Positions 1-8,249 of a DNA stretch of 64,000 nt are shown here, one piece after another (positions within the stretch are counted from its first letter, which is position 1; every line of letters starts with the position of its first letter). The DNA is from VXPQ01 sp965232485 (GTDB lineage: Bacteria > Bacteroidota > Rhodothermia > Rhodothermales > VXPQ01). The translations under genes were made by a program, and so were the position numbers. The notes below the pieces were generated by a model. It was given only the letters and a program-made list of their open reading frames with translations, was not told where the DNA came from and did no database searches. The stretch is taken from the NCBI GenBank assembly GCA_965232485.1, contig OZ246975.1:1240001-1304000 (forward strand), read 5' to 3'.

Positions 1-168
1 GATCAAATGATCGCAAGCGCTCGACCCGCGATACAGAGGTTGTTCGGTGATCAAGACCCCTGGACGATGGTGCATCGCCCTGGTGCTGCATTCGGATCAA
101 CCAAATATATACACAAAAAACTCCAGCATGTAACTGTCAATGAAATTCGTGATGCCATTGCATCATAA
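1..168 (+). CDS. C-terminal end of an unrecognised protein (partial)
   Basis: Frame 1 is open from the window edge to a TAA at 166-168 and gives 55 residues with ordinary composition, including WTMVHRPGAAFGSTKYIH and ending RDAIAS. It looks like the tail of a real coding sequence rather than a random frame, but I do not recognise the family. It stops six bases before the terminal repeat of the IS256 remnant, so the insertion lies just behind this gene and probably did not break it. The rest of the gene is outside the window. Confidence 0.45.
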   Translation, partial: DQMIASARPAIQRLFGDQDPWTMVHRPGAAFGSTKYIHKKLQHVTVNEIRDAIAS

Positions 169-173
169 ATATA

Positions 174-1157
174 GGGCGTGTCCGCTAAACTGTGTAAGCG
201 GGATTATTGTTCCATAGGGACACGGTCCCCGTAGAGTATGACGAACTGGTTGAGGGCGGCCTTCCAGTCCCGGATCGGCCGTTTCCACTTCTTCGACGCC
301 TCCCGCAGGCCGAGCCACAGCAGTTTGAAGATCGCCTCGTCGTTCGGGAAAGCGCCCTTGTCCTTAACGATCCGGCGCAGGCTGTAGTTCAGCGACTCGA
401 CCGCGTTCGTCGTGTAGACCACCTTGCGGATTGCCGGAGGGTAATCGAAGAAAGGCGCAAGCCTCGTCCAGTCCTTCCTCCACAGCGGCGCGATAGCCGC
501 ATACTTCTCGCTCCAGGTCGCCTCGAACGTGTCGAGCGCCGAAAGGGCCGCCTCCTCGCTGGGCGCCGCGTAGATCGCTCGTAAACCGGCTGCCACTTGC
601 TTGCGCTCCTTCTATGGCACGTACCGAAGGCTCTTGCGAACCTGGTGCACGATGCACAACTGCACCCGAGCATGGGGATAGATCGTCTCTATAGCCTCTG
701 GAAGGCCCTTCAAGCCGTCTACGCACGCAATGAAGCAGTCCTGCATGCCGCGAGCCTGTAACTCCGAGAAAATATTCAGCCACGAAACGGCCCCCTCCGT
801 CGGAGCGATCCACAGGCCCAGCACCTGTTTCTCCCCCTGCATGTCTATCGCCAAAGCCACGTAGACCGCACGCGTCTTCGCAGCGCCCTCCTCGCGTGAC
901 TTCACGAAGAGCGCGTCGAAGTACACGATCGGATAAACGCTATCGAGAGGACGAGCCTGCCAGGCGGTAACCTCCTCCAGAACGCTCGCCGTCACCTCCG
1001 ATATAAGCGTCGAGGACACCTCCGCCCCGTAGAGACGCTTCAGCGTGTCCCGGATCGCGCGCGTGCTCTGGCCCTGCGCATACAGGTATATGATCGTATC
1101 GTCGAGACCCGCTACGCGCCGCTGGCGCTTCTCGACGATCTTCGGCTCGAAACTGCC
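174..1157 (-). mobile_element. Remnant of an IS256-family insertion sequence
   Basis: The element carries an IS256/Mutator-type transposase on the minus strand. Its right end is visible at 174, where GGGCGTGTCCGCTAAACTGT begins, the kind of terminal repeat IS256 members have just behind the transposase stop. The other end is missing: transposase homology starts abruptly near 1157, about a fifth of the way into the usual protein, and directly abuts a broken DUF1905-like gene. The copy lacks its left terminal repeat and the N-terminal DNA-binding part, so it is a dead fragment. The junction at 1157 is estimated from where protein similarity changes family and is good to about ten bases. Confidence 0.75.
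204..1157 (-). pseudogene. IS256-family transposase, truncated and interrupted by an amber stop
   Basis: Mutator-type DDE transposase. The minus-strand frame begins at a SFEPKIVEKRQRR segment typical of about residue 70-90 of full-length IS256 transposases. It carries the DDE-region segments YFDALFVK (first Asp) and CVDGLKGLPEAIE (second Asp) and continues to IVHQVRKSLRYVP. A TAG at 612-614 then stands where relatives have Trp in SWKDRK. The same frame reopens as KERKQVAAGLRAIYAAP and includes YTTNAVESLN (catalytic Glu) and WKAALNQF. The two open stretches are in the same frame with only five codons between the stop and the next possible start, so this is a nonsense mutation, not a frameshift. 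Together with the missing N-terminus this makes an inactive gene. Confidence 0.85.
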
Positions 1158-1591
1158 GATTCGATCCAGCGGACCCAGTCGAGGCGCCCCAAAAGGGTGA
1201 GGTCCTTCCACAATGTCTCCGCATCGCGAGAAGCAGTAAGGGCGGACCGGAAATCGGCGGAGAGTGTTGGTTCGGGTTCTGGTCCGAGGATAGCGAGTTG
1301 CACCGTGTCGCCCACATCGGCGGCAACGCCCCTGCGCATGGCCTTGTTCACATGCAGCCAGTGCCCTCCGGACAGGGCGGGCTCCATGAACGCCCGGAAA
1401 GGCTGACCGTTCATGACGCCTTCGACCTTCGTCGCGCCGCCCGAGGGAAATTGCCCGGCGATCCACTCCGGAACAGTGAGCAAGACCTTCGAACCGGCCT
1501 TTGCCGTTTGAGGATGCCGAAAGAGACAGGCCTCAAAGCGTAAAACCGCCGGGGCGCCGGGACGGTCGTTTTGACGTGCTTCCTGTTTCAT
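1158..1591 (-). pseudogene. DUF1905/YdeI-like protein, 3' end lost at the IS256 junction
   Basis: Translation from the ATG at 1591 gives a DUF1905-type beta-barrel start: FEACLF, then VPEWIAGQFPSGG, VEGVMNGQPF, GGHWLHVNKAMRRGVAADVG and a linker with LSADFRSALTAS. After LDWVRWIESA, where the family normally continues into the helical YdeI/OmdA tail (about 50-60 further residues), the sequence becomes IS256 DNA. The gene is therefore cut near residue 145. Members of this family are small cytoplasmic proteins of uncertain function, some linked to bacteriocin tolerance. The 5' half looks undamaged, so the loss may be fairly recent. Confidence 0.7.
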
Positions 1592-1676
1592 GTCGAGCGG
1601 CGCTCAGCGTTTCCGGCCCGAGTACACGCAGTATCGCACCCCGCCGCGGTACGTGCCGCCGCATGCGTTCTGCGGG

Positions 1677-1760
1677 TGCCCAAGAGAGGACTCGAACCTC
1701 CACGCCCTAACGGGCACATGACCCTGAATCATGCGCGTCTACCAATTCCGCCACTTGGGC
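1677..1760 (-). tRNA. tRNA-Leu (anticodon CAG)
   Basis: Read on the minus strand, the acceptor arm GCCCAAG pairs with CTTGGGC, the D-arm contains GGAATTGGTAGACGC, the anticodon stem CATGA/TCATG encloses TTCAGGG (anticodon CAG), a long variable arm follows as in class II tRNAs, and the T-arm has GGTTCGAGTCC. The 3' CCA is not encoded. The 248 bases from here to the tRNA-Asn hold no gene I can support. Confidence 0.95.
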
Positions 1761-2008
1761 CCAGCGCCACTGGTTGCTTGCCTTGCTCCACGCCATATTC
1801 CCGATTCCCGCATCCAGTGTCCGGCGGGCTATCAATGCCTTTTGGGCGGAAAAAGTTCCGAGCGAACAACCCCTTCGGATTACAGGATGCGCTGATCATT
1901 ATCGCAACGCATTTGCGCAGATTCTCGCGGAACCTGTCTCTTTTGCCGGGGTTATTATGGAATAGGCCGTTTTTCGGAGCACAGGGCGCCTGTCCTGCGC
2001 CCCTACCC

Positions 2009-2083
2009 TCCTCGGTAGCTCAATGGTAGAGCATGCGGCTGTTAACCGCAGGGTTGTAGGTTCGAGTCCTACCCGGGGAGCCA
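2009..2083 (+). tRNA. tRNA-Asn (anticodon GTT)
   Basis: Acceptor TCCTCGG pairs with CCGGGGA; the D-arm has AGCTCAATGGTAGAGC; the anticodon loop CTGTTAA gives GTT; the T-arm is GGTTCGAGTCC; CCA is encoded at 2081-2083. The BREX operon starts only 30 bases downstream in the same direction, which makes this tRNA a possible integration point for the island. Confidence 0.95.
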
Positions 2084-2112
2084 AAATTCTATCCGCCCGA
2101 AGGAGAAGAGTG

Positions 2113-2589
2113 ATGGCGGAACCACTTGCAGACCAAATCATACGGAAAGCCAAGCAAGCCGCTGAACTCTATCACCGGCTGTTGTTGGTCGTCGCGCCTG
2201 CGGGCGCAGGCAAGACCACTGCGCTTCACGATGTGCGGGATCGCACCAGTGCGCCCCTCGTCAACGTCAACCTCGAGATTTCCCGTCAGATGCTGGAATT
2301 GACGGAGCGTCAACGGGCCCTGCAGCTACCTCGTCTCCTCGGGGAGATCGTCGGCAATGGCAGCGGAGAGACGATCCTGCTCGACAACATTGAAGTCATT
2401 TTCGATGTCGGTCTGAAGCAGGACCCGCTTCGGCTGCTCCAGGGACTCTCCCGCAACAAAACCGTGGTGGCCGCATGGAACGGTGCCATCGTCGAAGATT
2501 CTTTAACCTATGCCACTCCAGATCACCCAGAGTACAGGCGCTATCCGATGCGCGATTTTCTGGTGGCAAGCCCGGAGGTGACGACATGA
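2113..2589 (+). CDS. brxF: BREX-3 P-loop protein BrxF
   Basis: A 158-residue cytoplasmic P-loop protein matching the small ATPase that opens type 3 BREX operons. The Walker A motif APAGAGKTT lies near residues 29-37 and a Walker B-like stretch TILLDNIEVIF lies mid-protein. A longer frame runs back into the tRNA-Asn but is spurious: the ATG at 2113 has AGGAG 11-15 bases upstream and starts just after the tRNA. The next gene begins 34 bases downstream. BREX blocks phage replication and marks self DNA by adenine methylation; the exact role of BrxF is not settled. The family call rests on the motif, the length, and its place directly before a BrxC-type ATPase. Confidence 0.82.
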   Translation: MAEPLADQIIRKAKQAAELYHRLLLVVAPAGAGKTTALHDVRDRTSAPLVNVNLEISRQMLELTERQRALQLPRLLGEIVGNGSGETILLDNIEVIFDVGLKQDPLRLLQGLSRNKTVVAAWNGAIVEDSLTYATPDHPEYRRYPMRDFLVASPEVTT

Positions 2590-2623
2590 AAACCACAAAT
2601 CCCATTGCAAGGAAGAAGACGCA

Positions 2624-5600
2624 ATGAAATATGGGGATCTGATTCAGTTTGAACCCATCGAGTCCGTGGTCCAGCTGCGGGACGCCGACGAAGCGGCTGC
2701 GGCACGGCAACTTGTCGAGACCTACGTTATCTCAGAGGAGATGGCGGAAAGGCTGGTGGGCCTTATCATTCCCCAGCTTCAGTTCGAGCAACCCACCGAC
2801 AACAAAGGCCTTCTGGTGGTCGGCAACTACGGCACCGGCAAGTCCCACCTGATGTCGGTGATCTCTGCGCTTGCGGAAAATCCCGACCTCGCCCCCTGTT
2901 TGAACAATCCAGACGTGGCGGATGCCGCCGGAAAGATCGGCGGCCGGTTCAAGGTGGTTCGCACCGAAATCGGAGCCACCACCATGTCGCTTCGGAACAT
3001 CCTCGTGGCCGAGCTGGAAGAGCGCCTCGAGGACATGGGCGTGAATTACAGCTTCCCCTCTGCGGATCAGGTATCCAACAACAAGCGGTCCTTTGAAGAG
3101 ATGATGACCGCGTTTCATCGGGAGTTTCCAGACCACGGACTGCTCCTCGTGGTGGATGAACTGCTTGATTATCTGCGCACGCGCAGGGACCAGGAACTCA
3201 TCCTGGATCTGAATTTCCTCCGTGAAATCGGCGAGGTCTGCAAGGACCTGCGCTTGCGCTTCATGGCCGGCGTTCAGGAAGCGATCTTCGACAGCCTACG
3301 CTTTTCCTTTGTGGCGGACAGCATCCGCCGGGTGCGGGATCGCTTCGAGCAGGTCCTGATCGCCCGCAAGGACGTCAAGTTCGTGGTGGCCGAGCGGCTG
3401 CTCAAAAAGACCGGCGAGCAGCAGGCCAGGATACGCGAGTACCTGACGCCTTTCGGCAGGTTCTACGGCCACATGAACGAGCGCATGGACGAGTTCGTCC
3501 GTCTCTTTCCGGTGCATCCCGACTATATAGACACCTTCGAGCGGGTGACTGTCGTGGAGAAGCGCGAGGTATTGAAGACCCTCTCGCTGGCCATGAAAAA
3601 GATGCTCGACCAGGACATACCGGACGACCGGCCCGGGCTCATTGCCTATGATACCTACTGGAACAATCTTCGGGAGAACCCCTCGTTTCGTGCCGTACCG
3701 GATATCAAGGCGGTGATCGACTGCAGTCAGGTGCTGGAGTCCCGTATCCAGCAGGCCTTTACGCGCCCGATCTACAAACCCATGGCATTGCGGCTCATCC
3801 ATGCCCTGTCGGTTCATCGGCTCACCACGAACGACATTTACGCCACCCTGGGTGCAACAGCCGGGGAACTGCGTGACGGGCTCTGCCTCTATCAGCCGGG
3901 CATCGAGGAGCTGGGCGGCGATCCGGCCGACGACCTGCTCTCCCAAGTGGAGACGGTGCTGCGGGAAATCCACAAGACGGTCAGCGGGCAGTTCATTTCA
4001 TCAAACCCGGACAACCACCAGTTCTATCTGGACCTGAAGAAGACCGACGACTTTGACGCGCTAATCGAAAAGCGGACCGAGAGCCTCGATTCCTCTAAAC
4101 TGGACCGCTACTACTACGAAGCCCTGAAACGGGTCATGGAGTGCATGGATCAGACCTATGTGACCGGCTACAAGATCTGGCAGCACGAACTGGAATGGCT
4201 GGAGCGCAAGGCCGCGCGTCAGGGGTATCTGTTTTTCGGCGCGCCCAATGAACGGTCCACCGCTGTGCCGCCGCGGGATTTCTACCTCTACTTCCTCCAG
4301 CCTTTCGATCCGCCGCACTTCAAGGATGAAAAGAACGCCGACGAGCTGTTCCTGCGACTCACGAACCCGGACGACGAATTTCGCACCTCGCTCATGCATT
4401 ACGCGGCAGCCCTGGACCTGGCTTCCACCTCGTCGGGACACGCCAAGTCCACTTACGAGTCCAAGTCATCCCATTTCCTGCGGGACCTGGTGCAATGGCT
4501 GCAAAAGCACATGGGCGACGCCTTTGAGGTTACCTATCAAGGGCGCACCAAATCGCTCACTGAATGGGCCAAGGGCAAATCGATCCGGGAGCTATCCGGC
4601 ATCGGCTCCCATGAGCGCATCAACTTCCGCGACCTTGTGAACACGATCTCTGGTATCTGCCTGGGAGCCCATTTCCAGGATCAGGCGCCTGAATATCCCT
4701 TCTTCTCGGTGCTCATCACCGGGGCCAACCGGGACCAGGCCGCGCAGAATGCCTTGCGCGCCATTGCTGGCCAGAATCGAACCAGGCAGGCCACGGCGGT
4801 GCTCGACGCTTTGGAACTGCTCGACGGCGAACGCCTCGACCCCTACAAATCGAAATACGCCAAACACATCCTCGGACTACTCAGGAAAAAAGGCCACGGT
4901 CAAGTGGTCAATCGCTCCGAACTGATCCAGGATGAAAAGGGCGTGGAATACATGGACAAGGACCGGCAGCGGCTGGAACCCGAATGGGTTGCGGTTGTGC
5001 TGGCCGCCCTGGTCTACTCCGGTGATCTGGTCCTCGCCATTCCGGGCAAGAAATTCGACGCTACCGGTCTGCAGCAGCTGGCAGGAACCGGCGTCGACGA
5101 ACTCACGCAGTTCAAGCATATCGAACAGCCCAAGGACTGGAACCTTCCAGCGCTCAAGGCCTTGTTCGAACTGCTCGGTCTTACCCCCGGCATGGCCCAG
5201 CTTGTCACCCAAGGCAAGGAAGAGCCTGTCCAGCAGCTCCAGAAAGTTATCTTCCGGACGGTGGAGAAACTGGTGCTTTCGCGGCAGAGCATGGAAAGCG
5301 GCTTTAGCTTCTGGGGCCGAAATCTCCTGGCCGAGGAAGAAGCGCCGAAACTGCGTACCCGGCTTGATGAGACCAAGAGCTTCCTGGAAACGCTCCAAGT
5401 ATACAGCTCGCCCGGAAAGCTCAAAAACTTCCGCTATGACGCCCATGAGGTGACCGCCCATCGGGACGGGCTCGATTCCCTGGCCGAGATCGAATTCCTC
5501 CAGGAACTGGTCGCTGATCTCGGTTCCACCGCCGCCTTCCTCTCCACCGCAGAGGCGGTGCTGTCCGCCGAACACGAGTGGGTACGCAAGATGAAAGACG

Positions 5601-6352
5601 CACAGGACGAAGTGCTCGCCCAACTTCGTGACCCGGACAAGCGAGGGGCCGCCACCTTCCGTCAACAAACCCAGCGCAAACTGCTTGACCTCAAAAAGGC
5701 CTATGTGCAGACCTACTTGGGAATGCACGCCAGGGCACGGTTGGGCGTGAACGAAGACAAGCGCAAGAACGGCCTCATGGAAGATGAACGGCTTAAGGCG
5801 CTGCAGAATCTCTCCACCATCGAGTTGATGCCCCGCCAGCACCTGATTGACTTTCGAAACCGCTTGGCCGGACTGAAGAGCTGCTTTGCCCTCACCGAGC
5901 AGGAACTGGACGCTTCACCGGTATGCCCGCATTGCCGCTACAAACCAGAGGCAGAGCCGCCCACCGCACCTGCCGGAACGGTGCTGGACGGCTTGGATGA
6001 CGAGCTGGACAATCTGGTGACTAACTGGACCCAGACGCTGCTCGCCAACCTGGAAGATCCGACCACCAAGGGCAACCTGGACCTGCTCAAGCCCGAACCC
6101 CAAAAACTGGTGAACGGCTTTATCAAGAAGCGGGAACTACCCGACGATCTTGACCAGGATTTCATCCATGCTCTGAGCGAGGTGCTTTCCGGCCTTCAAA
6201 AGGTGCCCGTCAAGACCGAGGACCTGCGAGCGGCGCTGCTCTCCGGCGGTTCACCGGCGACACCGGCTGAGATAAAGAAACGATTCGAGAAATATCTGGA
6301 CGAACTCACCAAGGGCAAGGAGCCCGGCAAGGTACGCATCGTGCTGGAGTGA
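2624..6352 (+). CDS. brxC: BrxC/PglY-type ATP-binding protein (DUF6079 family)
   Basis: A 1242-residue cytoplasmic ATPase, the large ATP-binding subunit of the BREX system. The start MKYGDLIQFEPIESVVQL is typical of DUF6079 proteins. Walker A is GNYGTGKSHLM (about residues 67-77) and Walker B is LLLVVDELLDYL (about 172-183). The rest is a long helical body, with a Cys pair CPHC near residue 1105 that might bind metal. AAGGAAG lies upstream of the ATG. Only four bases separate it from the next gene, so the two are probably translationally coupled. The family is known to be essential for BREX defence and methylation; the step it drives is unresolved. The length is normal and I see no damage. 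Confidence 0.85.
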   Translation: MKYGDLIQFEPIESVVQLRDADEAAAARQLVETYVISEEMAERLVGLIIPQLQFEQPTDNKGLLVVGNYGTGKSHLMSVISALAENPDLAPCLNNPDVADAAGKIGGRFKVVRTEIGATTMSLRNILVAELEERLEDMGVNYSFPSADQVSNNKRSFEEMMTAFHREFPDHGLLLVVDELLDYLRTRRDQELILDLNFLREIGEVCKDLRLRFMAGVQEAIFDSLRFSFVADSIRRVRDRFEQVLIARKDVKFVVAERLLKKTGEQQARIREYLTPFGRFYGHMNERMDEFVRLFPVHPDYIDTFERVTVVEKREVLKTLSLAMKKMLDQDIPDDRPGLIAYDTYWNNLRENPSFRAVPDIKAVIDCSQVLESRIQQAFTRPIYKPMALRLIHALSVHRLTTNDIYATLGATAGELRDGLCLYQPGIEELGGDPADDLLSQVETVLREIHKTVSGQFISSNPDNHQFYLDLKKTDDFDALIEKRTESLDSSKLDRYYYEALKRVMECMDQTYVTGYKIWQHELEWLERKAARQGYLFFGAPNERSTAVPPRDFYLYFLQPFDPPHFKDEKNADELFLRLTNPDDEFRTSLMHYAAALDLASTSSGHAKSTYESKSSHFLRDLVQWLQKHMGDAFEVTYQGRTKSLTEWAKGKSIRELSGIGSHERINFRDLVNTISGICLGAHFQDQAPEYPFFSVLITGANRDQAAQNALRAIAGQNRTRQATAVLDALELLDGERLDPYKSKYAKHILGLLRKKGHGQVVNRSELIQDEKGVEYMDKDRQRLEPEWVAVVLAALVYSGDLVLAIPGKKFDATGLQQLAGTGVDELTQFKHIEQPKDWNLPALKALFELLGLTPGMAQLVTQGKEEPVQQLQKVIFRTVEKLVLSRQSMESGFSFWGRNLLAEEEAPKLRTRLDETKSFLETLQVYSSPGKLKNFRYDAHEVTAHRDGLDSLAEIEFLQELVADLGSTAAFLSTAEAVLSAEHEWVRKMKDAQDEVLAQLRDPDKRGAATFRQQTQRKLLDLKKAYVQTYLGMHARARLGVNEDKRKNGLMEDERLKALQNLSTIELMPRQHLIDFRNRLAGLKSCFALTEQELDASPVCPHCRYKPEAEPPTAPAGTVLDGLDDELDNLVTNWTQTLLANLEDPTTKGNLDLLKPEPQKLVNGFIKKRELPDDLDQDFIHALSEVLSGLQKVPVKTEDLRAALLSGGSPATPAEIKKRFEKYLDELTKGKEPGKVRIVLE

Positions 6353-6356
6353 AATC

Positions 6357-8249
6357 ATGACTCAAGATGAATTGATAGAGCTGCTCAACGCTCATGAATG
6401 GCGGGATGTTGAGTTCAAGGAGGCGCAACGTGACGTGCCACGAAACGCCTATGAAACGGTTTCCGCCTTTGCAAATACGGAAGGGGGACACATTGTTTTT
6501 GGCGTTCGGAAAAGCGGACAGGAGTTCGAGGTCGTCGGCGTTCTTGACGTCGACAAGGTTCAGAACGATTTCCTGATTACATTGCGGCAACGCGACAAGC
6601 TGAGCATCATCGTGGATGTTCGTGAAGAACTACATAAACACGGTGGATCAGACTTGCTCATTTTCTATGTGCCGGAAGTTCATCGTTCGGAGAAACCGGT
6701 TTTCCTGAACGGAGACATCCGTCGGGCATATGTTCGCAGTGGCGGATGCGATGTTCGCTGCTCAGAAAATGAGCGAAACCGGTTTCTGATGGATGCTGCC
6801 ACCGAGCGTTACGACAGTCAGCCTGTTGATTTGAACCCAAGTACGGCATTCGATCTGGAAAGCATTAAATGGTACCGGACTGTCTATGAGGGAAGGCAGG
6901 GGAACCGACCTAATGCAACGCTATCCGACACGGATTTCCTCAAGGAAATGGGTTTGCTTGTTGAACAGCACAGCCAAGTGTCTCCATCGCGTGCAGCGGT
7001 TTTTCTGTTTGGGACCAATGCGACTTTCCGGCAACTCCTTCCACGGCCGGTAGTGGACTGCCAAAGATTCTCGCTGCCTCACAACAGGGCTGATGCCGGT
7101 GAGCGATGGATTGACCGGCTCGTTCTCGACGAAAACCTCATTCGATCCTGGCAATCCCTTATTGATTGGTACCAAAAATTCGCGGAGCGTCCATTCAGAA
7201 TTGACTCAACAACCTTGCAGCGAGATGACGCACCACCGGACTACCGCGCCTTTCGTGAATCAATGGTCAACCTGATCATCCATCAGGATTATTCTGATCA
7301 TTCCAGGAATCCGGAAATACGCCACTATTCCGACCGGACCGTTTTTTGGAATCCTGGCGATGCCTTCGCTGCTGATACAGACCTGCTTGAACCCGGTGAG
7401 AAAGAGGTCCGAAATCCCAGGATCGTGACCGCTTTCCGGCGCATAGGGCTGAGTGAGAACGCAGGCTGGGGTCTGCGAGACGTCTTCCGCAACTGGCAGC
7501 AGTTGGGCCATGTTCCGCCAACGATTGCCAACAACAAGGGGCGCAAGTGTTTCGAGCTCGTTCTCAAAAAAGAAGAACTCCTTTCGGAACAGCAGATTCT
7601 TTTCCAGGCAAGCCTCGGTGTGCAACTCACCAACGAACAAGCAAGGGTGCTTGCTTTTGCCTGCCGCGAAAGTGCACTCTCACTTCCGCAGGTCAAGGTC
7701 GTAACGGGCCTTGCCGGACCGGATGCCATGGAGCTTGCCAATGCCCTGGTTACGAAAGCCCTCCTCAGGACCATTGAAGACGGCAGAAAATACGCCCTGG
7801 CAGAGCACTTGGAGAACCGGTTCCACCAAACTGATCAAGCCACTGACCAACCTGATACACGGGCCGAAGACTTGGCCACTGCACAAGTTCAGTCCGGGGA
7901 GCCCGACTTGTCCACTGCACAAGTCGAAGGCCGAGCAGAAGACTTGTCCACTGGACAAGTTCCTGCCCTGACAGAACTTTCCGAAACGCATTGGAAAATC
8001 ATAGCGTTATGCGATGCACCCCGTCGCCTGGCCGAGATTCTGGAAACCCTTGGCGTGACCAACAGGGGTTATTTCAAGGAACACCACCTTGATCCACTGA
8101 TTCAGTCCAAGATTGTGGCGATGACCAACCCGGAGAACCCCCGGGCATCAAACCAGAGATACGTAATCACAGAAGCGGGCGCTCTGTTAAAAGCACGCCG
8201 CATGTCTGATGACACCGACCGAAGCGAGGATCAGAATGGCAAAGCTTAG
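6357..8249 (+). CDS. AlbA_2/Schlafen-type ATP-binding protein inserted in the BREX operon
   Basis: A 630-residue protein. Residues about 10-150 form an AlbA_2 (divergent Schlafen AAA) domain, with VEFKEAQRD, NTEGGHIVFGV and RRAYVRSGG. Residues about 280-400 resemble the GHKL-like C-terminal domain of RecG-like/Schlafen-type regulators (NLIIHQDYSDH, VFWNPGD, NAGWGLRD). Two winged-helix-like segments follow, separated by a linker of three near-identical 12-residue repeats. The AlbA_2 class includes transcription regulators and RNA- or DNA-acting effectors; the substrate cannot be read from sequence. It lies four bases after brxC and overlaps pglX by 14 bases, so it belongs to the operon although it is not a core BREX-3 gene. 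It may be a second effector or an operon regulator. Confidence 0.8.
   Translation: MTQDELIELLNAHEWRDVEFKEAQRDVPRNAYETVSAFANTEGGHIVFGVRKSGQEFEVVGVLDVDKVQNDFLITLRQRDKLSIIVDVREELHKHGGSDLLIFYVPEVHRSEKPVFLNGDIRRAYVRSGGCDVRCSENERNRFLMDAATERYDSQPVDLNPSTAFDLESIKWYRTVYEGRQGNRPNATLSDTDFLKEMGLLVEQHSQVSPSRAAVFLFGTNATFRQLLPRPVVDCQRFSLPHNRADAGERWIDRLVLDENLIRSWQSLIDWYQKFAERPFRIDSTTLQRDDAPPDYRAFRESMVNLIIHQDYSDHSRNPEIRHYSDRTVFWNPGDAFAADTDLLEPGEKEVRNPRIVTAFRRIGLSENAGWGLRDVFRNWQQLGHVPPTIANNKGRKCFELVLKKEELLSEQQILFQASLGVQLTNEQARVLAFACRESALSLPQVKVVTGLAGPDAMELANALVTKALLRTIEDGRKYALAEHLENRFHQTDQATDQPDTRAEDLATAQVQSGEPDLSTAQVEGRAEDLSTGQVPALTELSETHWKIIALCDAPRRLAEILETLGVTNRGYFKEHHLDPLIQSKIVAMTNPENPRASNQRYVITEAGALLKARRMSDDTDRSEDQNGKA
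7868..7962 (+). repeat. Three in-frame 36-base repeats with palindromic cores
   Basis: Near-palindromes of 19 bases start at 7870, 7906 and 7942, exactly 36 bases apart. The third is ACTTGTCCACTGGACAAGT, which pairs with itself around the centre. They encode DLATAQV, DLSTAQV and DLSTGQV in a linker of the AlbA_2 protein. The spacing keeps the reading frame, so the array works as peptide repeats, but at DNA or RNA level each unit can also fold into a hairpin or bind a dimeric protein. Confidence 0.85.

Noticed and set aside
1571..2029. 152-codon frame with a KRGLEPPRPNGH stretch
   Set aside because: This is a familiar false translation across tRNA-Leu; the RNA gene explains the sequence.
7868..7962. 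CRISPR-like array of 36-base repeats
   Set aside because: The repeats are contiguous with no spacers, stay in frame, and lie inside a clear coding sequence with no cas genes nearby.
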